Origin: an uncultured Bacteroidales bacterium
GTDB lineage: Bacteria > Bacteroidota > Bacteroidia > Bacteroidales > Paludibacteraceae
Direction of reading: 5' to 3'
DNA length: 10,610 nt
Assembly: GCA_937892015.1 (NCBI GenBank)
Contig: CALAUY010000083.1
Coordinates: 1 to 10,610, forward strand
Each line of letters opens with the position of its first letter. Positions within the stretch are counted from its first letter, which is position 1. Made by a program: the position numbers and the translations under genes. The notes beneath the pieces were generated by a model. It ran no database searches. It worked only from the letters and a program-made list of their open reading frames with translations, and was not told the origin of the DNA. Shown here piece after piece: positions 1-7,260 of the stretch.

Positions 1-62
1 GCTACTAAAGCATTCAAAGGGTTTTATAGGTTTTTGTATAAATTTATCGCAACAGTAGTAAC

Positions 63-110
63 CCATAATCCATAACCTATAACCTATTCGTCCTATTCGT
101 TTGTTTCGTG
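63..110 (+). repeat. Degenerate 6-9 bp direct-repeat array
   Basis: The bases parse into consecutive related words: CCATAAT (63-69), CCATAA (70-75), CCTATAA (76-82), CCTATTCGT (83-91) and an exact second CCTATTCGT (92-100), followed by TTGTTTCGTG. Each word begins with CC and has an AT-rich body. Similar short-period arrays occur at 7119-7153 and 10334-10371. The downstream word TTCGTGTTCA (105-114) reappears inverted at 9204-9213. Function is unknown; replication slippage in non-coding DNA is the simplest origin. Confidence 0.75.
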
Positions 111-223
111 TTCAAACCCCCCCATCCGCTCTCGTCTCTGCTCTTTATTCTTTCCCTATTGAGAAATGTCCTTTCGGCCCATTTGAGTGCTTTAAAACAC
201 CTGTTTATGGCGTTCCGTGAGCC

Positions 224-243
224 GCAAAATGGTGCAAAATGGT
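224..243 (+). repeat. Exact 10 bp tandem duplication upstream of promoter
   Basis: GCAAAATGGT occurs twice back to back (224-233 and 234-243) and is followed by another GC. The pair ends 28 bases before the -33 element of the promoter at 272. A 10 bp step is about one helical turn, so two such words could be adjacent same-face binding sites for a regulator. That role is inference; a chance slippage duplication is equally possible. Confidence 0.6.
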
Positions 244-271
244 GCGATAGTTGCATTTTTCTTACATTTTA

Positions 272-303
272 TTTGCATATGTCAAAAAAAAGCAGTAACT
301 TTG
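272..303 (+). promoter_or_regulatory. Bacteroidota-type promoter for the YfhO/PorZ operon
   Basis: TTTG at 272-275 and TAACTTTG at 296-303 are separated by 20 bases. This matches the known Bacteroidota housekeeping sigma consensus of TTTG, a spacer of about 19 bases, and TAnnTTTG. Transcription would start a few bases after 303, giving a 5' leader of roughly 65-70 bases before the ATG at 379. It is the best promoter match I found in the window. Confidence 0.75.
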
Positions 304-378
304 CACCCGTTTTTCCGGCGTAAAGACCGAAGAAATACAGCTCTAACATAAATAATTTAAAACGTAAGCGTTCTGAAC

Positions 379-2841
379 ATGAAAAAAGGAGTCAAGATAC
401 AGAAGATGGCATGGGTGCCATACGTGGTGGCATTGTTAGTGTTTGTCGGGTTTGCGATGGTGTATTGTTCGCCATTGCTGGAGGGCAAAATGCTGCAAGC
501 GGGTGACGTGAACAACTGGCGCGGCGCAGCGCACGAAGCGCAAGAACACCTCAAACAGACGGGCGAAACCACGTTCTGGACCAACTCGATGTTCGGCGGC
601 ATGCCAACCTATCAGATAACGGGCTCGACACCCTCGGGCAAGGTACGCTCTTTCTTCGAGAAAGTGGCGCATCTGGGCTTTTCGGGCAACTACAACCCCA
701 TCGGACTGCTCATCGGTTACGGCATCGGTTTCTTCTTGATGTTGCTCTGTTTCGGCATCAACCCGTGGCTGAGTATAGTGGGCGCGATGGCACTGACGCT
801 GAGCAGCTATTTCTGCCTAATCATACCGGCAGGACACATCACCAAAGCTGCGGCCATCGGCTGTTTAGCCCCTATGGTCGGCGGGTTTTATGCCGTCTTT
901 CGCAAGCGTTACGCACTGGGTGTTCCGTTGCTCTTAATCTATGGCATGATTGGCGTGACCCTACACCCGCAGATGACGTACTACGTGGTGATGTTAGTGG
1001 GCGTGATGGGTTTAGCCGAACTGTATATCCATATCCGCGAGATGCGTTGGAAAGACTTGGGAATCAGTCTCGGCGTGTTGGTCATCGCGGCCGTACTGCT
1101 GTTGGGTACGCGCTGGTCGTGGTGGCAGATGAACAACGAATATCTGGGCGAGACGATGCGCGGTGGTCACTCCGAACTGACGGAGGGCACAGAGCAACCC
1201 AAAAAGGTGGGGCTGGATATCGATTATGCAACGGCATGGAGTTACGGCAGAGCCGAGACACTGACCCTACTCATCCCTAACTACATGGGCGGTGCCAGCG
1301 GGTACGACCTCGGAAAGGATAGTCCCCTGGAGCGCAGCCTGAAGCAGCTCGGCGTCTCGTCAGGACAGGCACGTGCCTTCTGCTCGCACGCTCCGACGTA
1401 CTGGGGCGAGAAGGCGTTCACCAGCGGCGCAGTGTATGTGGGAGCAATCGTCTGTTTCCTCTTTGTGCTGGGACTGCTCATCGTGCCCGGACCGTATAAA
1501 TGGGCATTGCTCGCGGCCACTCTCTTCTCTATCATGCTCGCGTGGGGACGACATTTTATGGGACTTACCGAGCTCTTTTTCAACCATTTCCCGATGTACA
1601 ACAAGTTCCGCGCAGTGGAGTCTATCCTCATCGTGGCAGAGATAGCAATGCCGCTACTCGGATTCCTTGCGTTGATGAAACTTGCCGAGCCCGACAAAGA
1701 TGCGGCTCGCGATAAATGGCATCGCCAAGCCGTATTGATTGCCGGCGGAATCACCGGCGCTATCTGCCTTTTCGTAGCACTCTTCGGCGGCGGATTCGAT
1801 GTCACCTCATCGTACGATGCGCAATGGAAAGACCAAGTATGGCCGCAGATTTACTCTGCCATCCTCGACCAACGACATGCGATGATGAAGAGCGACGCAT
1901 GGCGCAGTCTCGTTTTTGTGCTCCTGGGCACTGCCCTCTGTTACCTGTTCGCCCGTCAACACGATAACGCCAAACGGCAACGTAACCTCATCCTCTTCTC
2001 CTGTGCCATGCTCGTGCTCATACTGGCAGACATGGTTCCCGTCAACAAACGGTTCTTCGGTTCCGACTGTTTCGTCACTGCCAAAGAAGACAGCCGCGCC
2101 TTTGCCGAACAGCCTTGGGAGACGCAGATTCTTCAAGACAAGTCACTCGACTACCGCGTGCTCAACCTCGCGGCAAACACGTTCAACGACTCGCGTACGA
2201 GTTATCGGCTGAAATCCGTTGGCGGTTATCATGCTGCCAAACTGCGTCGCTACCAAGACCTCATCGATGCACATATCACCCGCAACAACGTGAACGTGCT
2301 GAACATGCTGAATACCAAGTACATCATCACTCGCGACGGGCAAGTGCACCTCAATCCGGAGGCACTCGGCAACGCATGGTTTGTGGACGACGTGCGGTTC
2401 GTGGACACGCCGGACGACGAGAGCAAAGCTCTGTGGAGTCTGGATATCCGCCGCGAGGCAGTTGCCGACCGTCGTTTCGAGAACGTGCTGAAAAATAATA
2501 GCACGGGATCGGGCACGATTGTCATGACGGCCTATCAGCCCAACAAACTCGACTACGAGACGCACGCTGACGCAGAGAAAGTGGCAGTGTTCTCCGAGAT
2601 ATACTACCCACACGGTTGGCACCTGTATATCGATGGGCAGGAAGCACCGCTCGGCCGAGTCAACTACACGCTCCGCGCCGCTACTATCCCTGCCGGCACG
2701 CACAACATACGCATGGAGTTCGTGCCTGATGCCCTACGATACGACGTGTTCTGCGCCGCACTGATGTGGCTCTTGCTGGCTCTCGGTCTCGCCTCGCTCG
2801 GGTATTACGTTTACTCATCTATCGCAACCCAACATGCTTAA
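379..2841 (+). CDS. YfhO-family polytopic membrane protein (putative GT-C glycosyltransferase)
   Basis: This 820-residue protein resembles the YfhO family of large inner-membrane proteins. Members in Firmicutes are implicated in adding sugars to lipoteichoic acid; the Bacteroidota members are not characterised as far as I know. I see about 12 hydrophobic segments: near residues 13-33, several between 104 and 250, a pair at 349-395, then about 414-434, 450-472, 510-527 and 537-555, and a last one at 790-811. A roughly 230-residue soluble domain lies between the last two. The first loop contains GD at residues 42-43 followed by NNW; an acidic residue in this loop is the catalytic hallmark of GT-C enzymes, so D43 is a candidate. 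The start has no Shine-Dalgarno but an AT-rich leader, and it directly follows a good promoter. The 3' end overlaps the next gene by 8 bases, indicating an operon. Family assignment is firm; substrate and donor are unknown. Confidence 0.88.
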   Translation: MKKGVKIQKMAWVPYVVALLVFVGFAMVYCSPLLEGKMLQAGDVNNWRGAAHEAQEHLKQTGETTFWTNSMFGGMPTYQITGSTPSGKVRSFFEKVAHLGFSGNYNPIGLLIGYGIGFFLMLLCFGINPWLSIVGAMALTLSSYFCLIIPAGHITKAAAIGCLAPMVGGFYAVFRKRYALGVPLLLIYGMIGVTLHPQMTYYVVMLVGVMGLAELYIHIREMRWKDLGISLGVLVIAAVLLLGTRWSWWQMNNEYLGETMRGGHSELTEGTEQPKKVGLDIDYATAWSYGRAETLTLLIPNYMGGASGYDLGKDSPLERSLKQLGVSSGQARAFCSHAPTYWGEKAFTSGAVYVGAIVCFLFVLGLLIVPGPYKWALLAATLFSIMLAWGRHFMGLTELFFNHFPMYNKFRAVESILIVAEIAMPLLGFLALMKLAEPDKDAARDKWHRQAVLIAGGITGAICLFVALFGGGFDVTSSYDAQWKDQVWPQIYSAILDQRHAMMKSDAWRSLVFVLLGTALCYLFARQHDNAKRQRNLILFSCAMLVLILADMVPVNKRFFGSDCFVTAKEDSRAFAEQPWETQILQDKSLDYRVLNLAANTFNDSRTSYRLKSVGGYHAAKLRRYQDLIDAHITRNNVNVLNMLNTKYIITRDGQVHLNPEALGNAWFVDDVRFVDTPDDESKALWSLDIRREAVADRRFENVLKNNSTGSGTIVMTAYQPNKLDYETHADAEKVAVFSEIYYPHGWHLYIDGQEAPLGRVNYTLRAATIPAGTHNIRMEFVPDALRYDVFCAALMWLLLALGLASLGYYVYSSIATQHA

Positions 2842-5800
2842 ACGGACGATATACATGATTGCGCTTGCAGCGCTGACTATCAGCATGCAAGCAGCACGAT
2901 GGGAGACACATTTCGCGTACAGCAATGTCGAGCAGATTGCTGTTGCCGGTCCGGAAGTGTTCGGCCTCTCCGACGGGTCGCTCTACAGCGTGAACAAGTA
3001 CTCCGAAAAACTTACCATCTGGGACCTCTCCAAGGGCCTGCACTCGACGGGTATCTGTTGCATCGGGTACGACAACGCCTCATCGACACTCGTCATCCTG
3101 TACGAGAACGGCAAGATAGACCTCCGGGACAACAGCGGCATCATCACGTACGTCGGTGACCTCTATCTGGAGGACATGACCGCCTCGAAGAAAGCCAACA
3201 CCATCGTTTTTCACGATGGAAAGGCGTACTTGGGCATGCCTTTCGGCGTGATGACGTTCGACATCGAGAAACGCGAGTTCCCCGACACGTACTATATCGG
3301 CCCTGAGGCTTCCGAACAAGATATACGCACGATATTCTTTGAAGGGAGCACCATCTATGCCGCAACGGATTCGCTGCTTTTCAGTGCCGTGTTAGACAGC
3401 AACTTGGTCGATTTCCGCGAATGGACGGAACAACCGCTACCTACAGCGGGGCACGTCTATACCCTCCTTACTGCCGCACAGGCCAAGACCGTCATAGACG
3501 GCAACACCGTTTGGCAAGCTGCCGGTGCGTTGGGTATAGGCAAACAGTCGCTCGGCATCACCAACTACTATAAACCCGATGGACCCATCGACAACAACCC
3601 CCACCGGATGTATTTCCAGGGCGGCAAACTGTACGTTCTGCCCGGGGCGCGTTGGGCCGTGCAGTCGTGGAACCCGGGGCAAGTGTCGTATCTCGAGAAC
3701 GGACGTTGGTACCATATCACCAACGAGTATATTCAAGGGCTGATTGGCGCACGGGCGTTCGATTTCATGAACGTGGCCGTCAGTCCCAACGACCCCGACG
3801 AGTTCTTCGTCACCAGTTATGGCACGGGGCTGTATCGCTTCAGGAACACCGAGATGCAAGACCACTGGATGCAGGACAACTCGGGCTTGCAGACGGCCGC
3901 ACCGGTCGCGCCCGAATGGTACACACGAACCGACGGCGCTGTTTTCGACAGTCTGGGCAATCTGTGGATGATGAACTGCAGCGGTGCGGTCGATGAACTG
4001 CTCTGTATCCGCAAACCCGACGGCAGTTGGTTCAACCTGAACGCCACCATCGATGGCAGTCGCGTCTTTTTCGACACGCCCGGGGAGATTGTTATCAGTC
4101 ATGAGGGCGACCGATACAAATGGTTGCCATCGTGCCGCAATGTGACGGGAATAGTCCTTTTAGACGATGGCGGCACGCCCTTCAACACCGCCGACGACCA
4201 CTCGTACAGTCGTCAGTCGTGGGTGGACCAAAACGGCCTACTCGTCGAACCGGAGTTCATCTTCTGCGCCGCACAAGATGCCGCGGGCGGACTCTGGGTA
4301 GGCTCAACGAACGGACCGTTCTACATCCCTTCAGTCAGCGATTTCATCGCATCGAACAGCTGCGAGCGCGTGCGTTTCCCGCTCGAAGATGGCACGTTCC
4401 TTTTCGATGAAGAGCGCATCAACTGCATTCTTGTGGACGACCACGACCGCACATGGATAGGCACACAGACGCAAGGCGTGTACATCATCTCACCCGACCA
4501 TTCGCAGGTGGAGATGCACCTGTTGCCGTCAACTGACAACCCGCTGCCAAGTACGTGCATACTGTCGCTGGCCATCGACAAACAGACGGACACGTACTAT
4601 ATCGGCACGGCCAACGGCATCGTGTCCTATCAGGAGAACAACACCAACGTCAACACATCGCCCTATACCTCTATCGACACGTTCGAAGAGCAGGATTACA
4701 GCGGCATGATGGGCGCTTGGACGCTCCATTTCGCCTACCAAGACGTGACGCAGATTGCACTCTCGCCAAGCAAAGTGTACGGACTCTCAGAAGGTGCCCT
4801 CTTTTCCGTCAATCGCGACGATGAGGTCATCCGCTATTATAACCGACTCGGCGGTCTTTCGGACGCGAACATCTCTTCTATCCATTACGACGACCAAACC
4901 GGCCAGCTGCTTATTCTGTACGCCAACGGCAATATAGACCTGCTCAACGATGCAGACGAGGTTTGGAACATCTCTGACTTACGTATCAAGCAACTTTCAG
5001 GCACGTCAAAAGTGGCAAACAACGTGTGTATGCACAACGGATTCGCATATCTGGCAATGCCTTTCGGTATCATGCAAGTGAACATGAGGCGACATGAGAT
5101 TGCCGACACCTACTACATAGGCGCGGATGGCGCGGATGTGAACGTGCTGCAAGTGGGATTCTTGGGCGACTCCATCTATGCAGCTTCAGCAGCAGGACTT
5201 TATGCCGCGGCCGAACACGATAATCTGGTGGACTATCACGTATGGACAATACGGCCGTTGCCCGCTACAGGTCCTATCGTAGAGGCACTGCAACCCGCTC
5301 CGAGCGACACCATCGTCCGAGGGCAAGAGACGTTCATCGCGGCGGGCTTACAAGGCATCGTTTTCCTCGATTCCAACGGCAATTTCCACTCGTACGTGCC
5401 CAATGGACCCGCAACGAATATGCCGTACAGTATGACCGTCAGCGGCAACCGACTAATAGCCGTCCCTGGTGGGCGATGGGCCACTGAGTACGGACGAAAA
5501 GGCAACGTGATGATATACGATGCCGACAGACTGACATGGACCAACAGCCGATGGGATGAGTTGCACGCTGTCTTCGACTGGATGCCCAACCTCGATTTTG
5601 TCAGCACGGCCATCGACCCTGCCGACCCGCACCATTTCTTCGTTGCCAGCTACGGAACGGGGCTCTATGAGTACCGCAACGACGCGTATTACAAGCATTA
5701 CAGTTTCTACAACACCTCGCTACTACCCGCAGCATCGGACGCTTCTCCTTATTACTACACGCGTGTGGATGGACCGGCGTTCGACACCGACGGCAACTTA

Positions 5801-6793
5801 TGGGTGATGAACGCGGGCAACCATCCGGACAATATATGCGTTCTGTCGCCCGACGGCTCGAGCCGCAGTTTCAACCTGACAACCAACAAGGGGCGAATCG
5901 TGTTCGAGACACCCGGGCAAATCTTGGTGGATAAGAACCGACCCAACTACAAGTGGATTCCATCCTGCCGCGGCAGTTCCACCGCCGGATCGCCTACAGG
6001 ACTCAGCCTGATTGACGACAATGGCACGCCAACCTATCACAACGACGACCGCATGGCGTTCTACTCGTCTTTTATCGATCAGTTCGGGTACACCATCACG
6101 CCGGATAACATCTATTGCATCTCGCAAGACCAAGAGGGTGCTATCTGGTTAGGCACTAACGAAGGCGTATTCGCTATACCTGCCAACTACGATTATTTCG
6201 CCGGCAACAACTGTCAGCGATTCAAAATCAACCGCAATGACGGGTCAGGGTTGGCGGATTTTCTGTTGAGTAGCGAGACCATCCGTGCCATTGCCCACGA
6301 TGGCGGTAATCGACATTGGTTCGGGACGGCCGACAATGGCGTTTTCCTCATCCAGTACCGCGATGTGGACGATGTGGCAACAGTGTACCATTTCACTACC
6401 GCCAACTCCCCTCTGCCCAGCAACACCATCTTCTCGATTGCCATTTTGCCCGAAACGGGCGAGGTGTTCTTCGGCACAGAAAGCGGTTTGGCCTCTTTCC
6501 GCAGCGATGCAAGTGAACCTCACAACAACTTCAACTCAGCATACGTGTTCCCCAATCCCGTGCGCCCGAACTACGAGGGCAATATCACTTTCGCCGGACT
6601 GATGGAGGACACGTACGTGAAAGTGTTGGATGCTGCAGGTAACCTCGTTTTCTCCACACGCTCGAATGGCGGTATGGCCGTTTGGGACGGCAGGGACAGT
6701 AGCGGCAGAAAAGTGGCGGCAGGTATCTATCGAGCGTTCTGCAACACGCCGGACGGACAACACACCATACTCAAACTGCTGATAGTCCATTAA
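2834..6793 (+). CDS. porZ: PorZ-like beta-propeller surface protein with internally duplicated body and type IX secretion C-terminal domain
   Basis: The product has 1319 residues. A signal peptide (about 1-20, ending SMQA) is followed by two collinear copies of the same body, residues about 22-600 and 628-1223. The C-terminal domain (about 1236-1319) begins YVFPNPVRP and contains a VWDGRD-type turn, as in type IX secretion domains. Each copy opens with a PorZ-type N-terminal propeller (W.THFAY / W.LHFAY, LSDGSLYSVN / LSEGALFSVN, DTYYIG) and ends with propeller-blade motifs such as LWVGSTNG / IWLGTNEG and YYIGTANG / FFGTESG. PorZ of Porphyromonas gingivalis is about 780 residues, with two seven-bladed propellers plus a beta-sandwich, and delivers anionic LPS to the PorU sortase. 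One copy here is about the size of that whole two-propeller body, so this protein would have about four propellers. The ATG at 2834 lies inside the end of the YfhO gene. Assignment as PorZ-like is strong. Whether it does PorZ's job, or is a paralogue, cannot be told. Confidence 0.8.
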   Translation: MLKRTIYMIALAALTISMQAARWETHFAYSNVEQIAVAGPEVFGLSDGSLYSVNKYSEKLTIWDLSKGLHSTGICCIGYDNASSTLVILYENGKIDLRDNSGIITYVGDLYLEDMTASKKANTIVFHDGKAYLGMPFGVMTFDIEKREFPDTYYIGPEASEQDIRTIFFEGSTIYAATDSLLFSAVLDSNLVDFREWTEQPLPTAGHVYTLLTAAQAKTVIDGNTVWQAAGALGIGKQSLGITNYYKPDGPIDNNPHRMYFQGGKLYVLPGARWAVQSWNPGQVSYLENGRWYHITNEYIQGLIGARAFDFMNVAVSPNDPDEFFVTSYGTGLYRFRNTEMQDHWMQDNSGLQTAAPVAPEWYTRTDGAVFDSLGNLWMMNCSGAVDELLCIRKPDGSWFNLNATIDGSRVFFDTPGEIVISHEGDRYKWLPSCRNVTGIVLLDDGGTPFNTADDHSYSRQSWVDQNGLLVEPEFIFCAAQDAAGGLWVGSTNGPFYIPSVSDFIASNSCERVRFPLEDGTFLFDEERINCILVDDHDRTWIGTQTQGVYIISPDHSQVEMHLLPSTDNPLPSTCILSLAIDKQTDTYYIGTANGIVSYQENNTNVNTSPYTSIDTFEEQDYSGMMGAWTLHFAYQDVTQIALSPSKVYGLSEGALFSVNRDDEVIRYYNRLGGLSDANISSIHYDDQTGQLLILYANGNIDLLNDADEVWNISDLRIKQLSGTSKVANNVCMHNGFAYLAMPFGIMQVNMRRHEIADTYYIGADGADVNVLQVGFLGDSIYAASAAGLYAAAEHDNLVDYHVWTIRPLPATGPIVEALQPAPSDTIVRGQETFIAAGLQGIVFLDSNGNFHSYVPNGPATNMPYSMTVSGNRLIAVPGGRWATEYGRKGNVMIYDADRLTWTNSRWDELHAVFDWMPNLDFVSTAIDPADPHHFFVASYGTGLYEYRNDAYYKHYSFYNTSLLPAASDASPYYYTRVDGPAFDTDGNLWVMNAGNHPDNICVLSPDGSSRSFNLTTNKGRIVFETPGQILVDKNRPNYKWIPSCRGSSTAGSPTGLSLIDDNGTPTYHNDDRMAFYSSFIDQFGYTITPDNIYCISQDQEGAIWLGTNEGVFAIPANYDYFAGNNCQRFKINRNDGSGLADFLLSSETIRAIAHDGGNRHWFGTADNGVFLIQYRDVDDVATVYHFTTANSPLPSNTIFSIAILPETGEVFFGTESGLASFRSDASEPHNNFNSAYVFPNPVRPNYEGNITFAGLMEDTYVKVLDAAGNLVFSTRSNGGMAVWDGRDSSGRKVAAGIYRAFCNTPDGQHTILKLLIVH
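2897..4633 (+). repeat. Internal protein repeat unit 1 of the PorZ-like gene
   Basis: Encodes residues 22-600. It aligns end to end with the second unit (4715-6502). Matching landmarks include W23 with W629, LILYANGNIDL-type strings, MPFG, DTYYIG, SYGTGLY, YKWLPSCR / YKWIPSCR, and NPLPS / SPLPS. By eye the first 135 residues are roughly 40-50% identical, so the duplication is old. No signal peptide or C-terminal domain remnant remains in the 27-residue linker between units. Confidence 0.85.
4715..6502 (+). repeat. Internal protein repeat unit 2 of the PorZ-like gene
   Basis: Encodes residues 628-1223 and repeats the order of motifs of the first unit, with the offset drifting from 606 residues at the start to 623 at the end through small insertions. 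It leads directly into the single C-terminal domain starting near residue 1236 (nucleotide 6539). The divergence from unit 1 rules out a recent assembly duplication. Confidence 0.85.
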
Positions 6794-6822
6794 GCCCCCA
6801 CACTTCACCCGCACGATTACGC

Positions 6823-6855
6823 CTCCCACACCCCTCCCATCCTCCTCCCATCCTC
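6823..6855. repeat. Pyrimidine-rich array, three 11 bp units
   Basis: The units are CTCCCACACCC (6823-6833), CTCCCATCCTC (6834-6844) and an exact second CTCCCATCCTC (6845-6855). They sit in a stretch from 6822 to about 6875 that has no G on the forward strand. The array starts 30 bases after the stop codon of the PorZ-like gene. Its period equals that of the unrelated array at 6897-7006. A purine/pyrimidine-segregated tract of this kind could adopt non-B DNA or C-rich RNA; no function is shown. Confidence 0.75.
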
Positions 6856-6896
6856 CCACACTCTTCCTACAATATGTACATCCTCGGACAGATACA

Positions 6897-7006
6897 GGCA
6901 AGGTCGTGGCAAGGTCGTGGCAAAGTCGTGGCAGAGTTGTGCCAAGGTAGCGTCAAGGTAGCGACAAGGTAGCGACAAGGTAGCGACAAGGTAGCGACAA
7001 GGTAGC
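6897..7006. repeat. Minisatellite of exactly ten 11 bp units
   Basis: Ten consecutive 11-mers are in register. The first two are GGCAAGGTCGT, then GGCAAAGTCGT and GGCAGAGTTGT. The next two are GCCAAGGTAGC and GTCAAGGTAGC, and the last four are identical GACAAGGTAGC (6963-7006). A partial unit GTCAAG follows. The shared core is CAAGGT, with a left subfamily ending TCGT and a right subfamily ending TAGC, which suggests expansion from the right side. Since 11 is not a multiple of 3, this is not a protein repeat in the ordinary sense, although a reverse frame (6817-7104) happens to stay open through it. It lies between two convergent genes. Confidence 0.9.
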
Positions 7007-7053
7007 GTCAAGTCTAATAACCAAGTTTTCAGGGTCAGTCGTTTCTTACTTGA

Positions 7054-7097
7054 CTCCTCCCCTAAGGTAGGGGAGGTCCCGCTTGCGGGGGAGGGGT
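7054..7097. repeat. GC-rich inverted-repeat element
   Basis: CCTCCCCTA (7056-7064), loop AGG, TAGGGGAGG (7068-7076) forms a perfect 9 bp stem. It is followed by CCCGC TT GCGGG (7078-7089). The outer arms CTCCTCCCC (7054-7062) and GGGGAGGGG (7088-7096) can also pair with one mismatch, so the structure is a switchable or branched palindrome. Elements with this flavour are common in Bacteroidota intergenic DNA. Here it sits between convergent genes and could serve as a bidirectional terminator or a palindromic mobile repeat; no T tract follows on either strand. Confidence 0.75.
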
Positions 7098-7118
7098 ATG
7101 ACAAGCATAGTCTTTACT

Positions 7119-7153
7119 CCTTAATCCATTAACCTTGAACCTTGAACCCTTAA
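7119..7153. repeat. Array of five 7 bp units
   Basis: The bases parse without gaps into CCTTAAT, CCATTAA, CCTTGAA, CCTTGAA and CCCTTAA. Each starts with CC and ends AT-rich, the same pattern as the array at 63-100. It lies in the convergent intergenic region. No function can be assigned. Confidence 0.7.
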
Positions 7154-7187
7154 TTTCCCTTTTCTTTCTTCCCTCTTTCCGTTCGTA

Positions 7188-7220
7188 GTTTCTCTGCCGC
7201 CTTTCCGGCAGCAGAGAAAC
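7188..7220 (-). terminator. Strong hairpin downstream of the fimbrillin-like gene, possible terminator
   Basis: GTTTCTCTGC (7188-7197) and GCAGAGAAAC (7211-7220) form a perfect 10 bp stem with a 13-base loop that can itself pair (CTGCCG with CGGCAG, in competition). It begins 40 bases after the stop codon of the reverse-strand lipoprotein gene, a normal place for a terminator. There is no T run after it on the reverse strand, so it may instead be an RNA-end stabiliser or a terminator of non-standard type. Confidence 0.5.
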
Positions 7221-7260
7221 CCACGAATTGAAATCAATCAAAAAAGTTAATTCAAAATTA

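Larger units (their letters stand above)
1..378. other. Non-coding leader upstream of the YfhO/PorZ gene pair
   Basis: No convincing gene lies in this stretch. It starts AT-rich, passes through an array of short direct repeats (63-110), then a mixed region, a 10 bp tandem duplication (224-243) and a Bacteroidota promoter (272-303), and ends in an AT-rich 5' leader of about 70 bases. The only sizeable forward frame (108-323) runs straight through the promoter and has no recognisable protein character. The left edge may be the far side of an intergenic region whose upstream gene is off the window. The leader just before the ATG at 379 has no Shine-Dalgarno sequence, as is usual in Bacteroidota. 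Confidence 0.7.

Noticed and set aside
108..323. Forward 71-residue open frame upstream of the YfhO gene
   Set aside because: It runs through the promoter elements at 272-303, has no recognisable domain and starts in repeat-rich DNA.
361..372. AACG-TAAG-CGTT inverted repeat just before the YfhO start
   Set aside because: Only 4 bp of stem; too short to claim a regulatory hairpin.
2143..2703. 186-residue reverse-strand frame inside the YfhO gene
   Set aside because: It is a by-product of GC-rich codon use in the opposite strand; the sense protein is clearly real and the antisense product has no recognisable features.
3437..4102. 221-residue reverse-strand frame inside the PorZ-like gene
   Set aside because: Same reason: the forward frame has a conserved internal repeat structure across this stretch, so the reverse frame is a shadow.
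3284..4606. 18-base identical string at 3284-3301 and 4589-4606 in the PorZ-like gene
   Set aside because: Both encode DTYYIG but at different places in the fold; shared codon preference for a common propeller motif explains it well enough.
6897..7006. CRISPR array
   Set aside because: Units are 11 bases with no spacers between them, so this is a simple tandem repeat.
6817..7104. 95-residue reverse frame across the 11 bp array
   Set aside because: The frame is open only because the repeat lacks stops; it yields a low-complexity LPCRYL-type string and a C-terminal part from the pyrimidine-rich tract, with no gene-like context.
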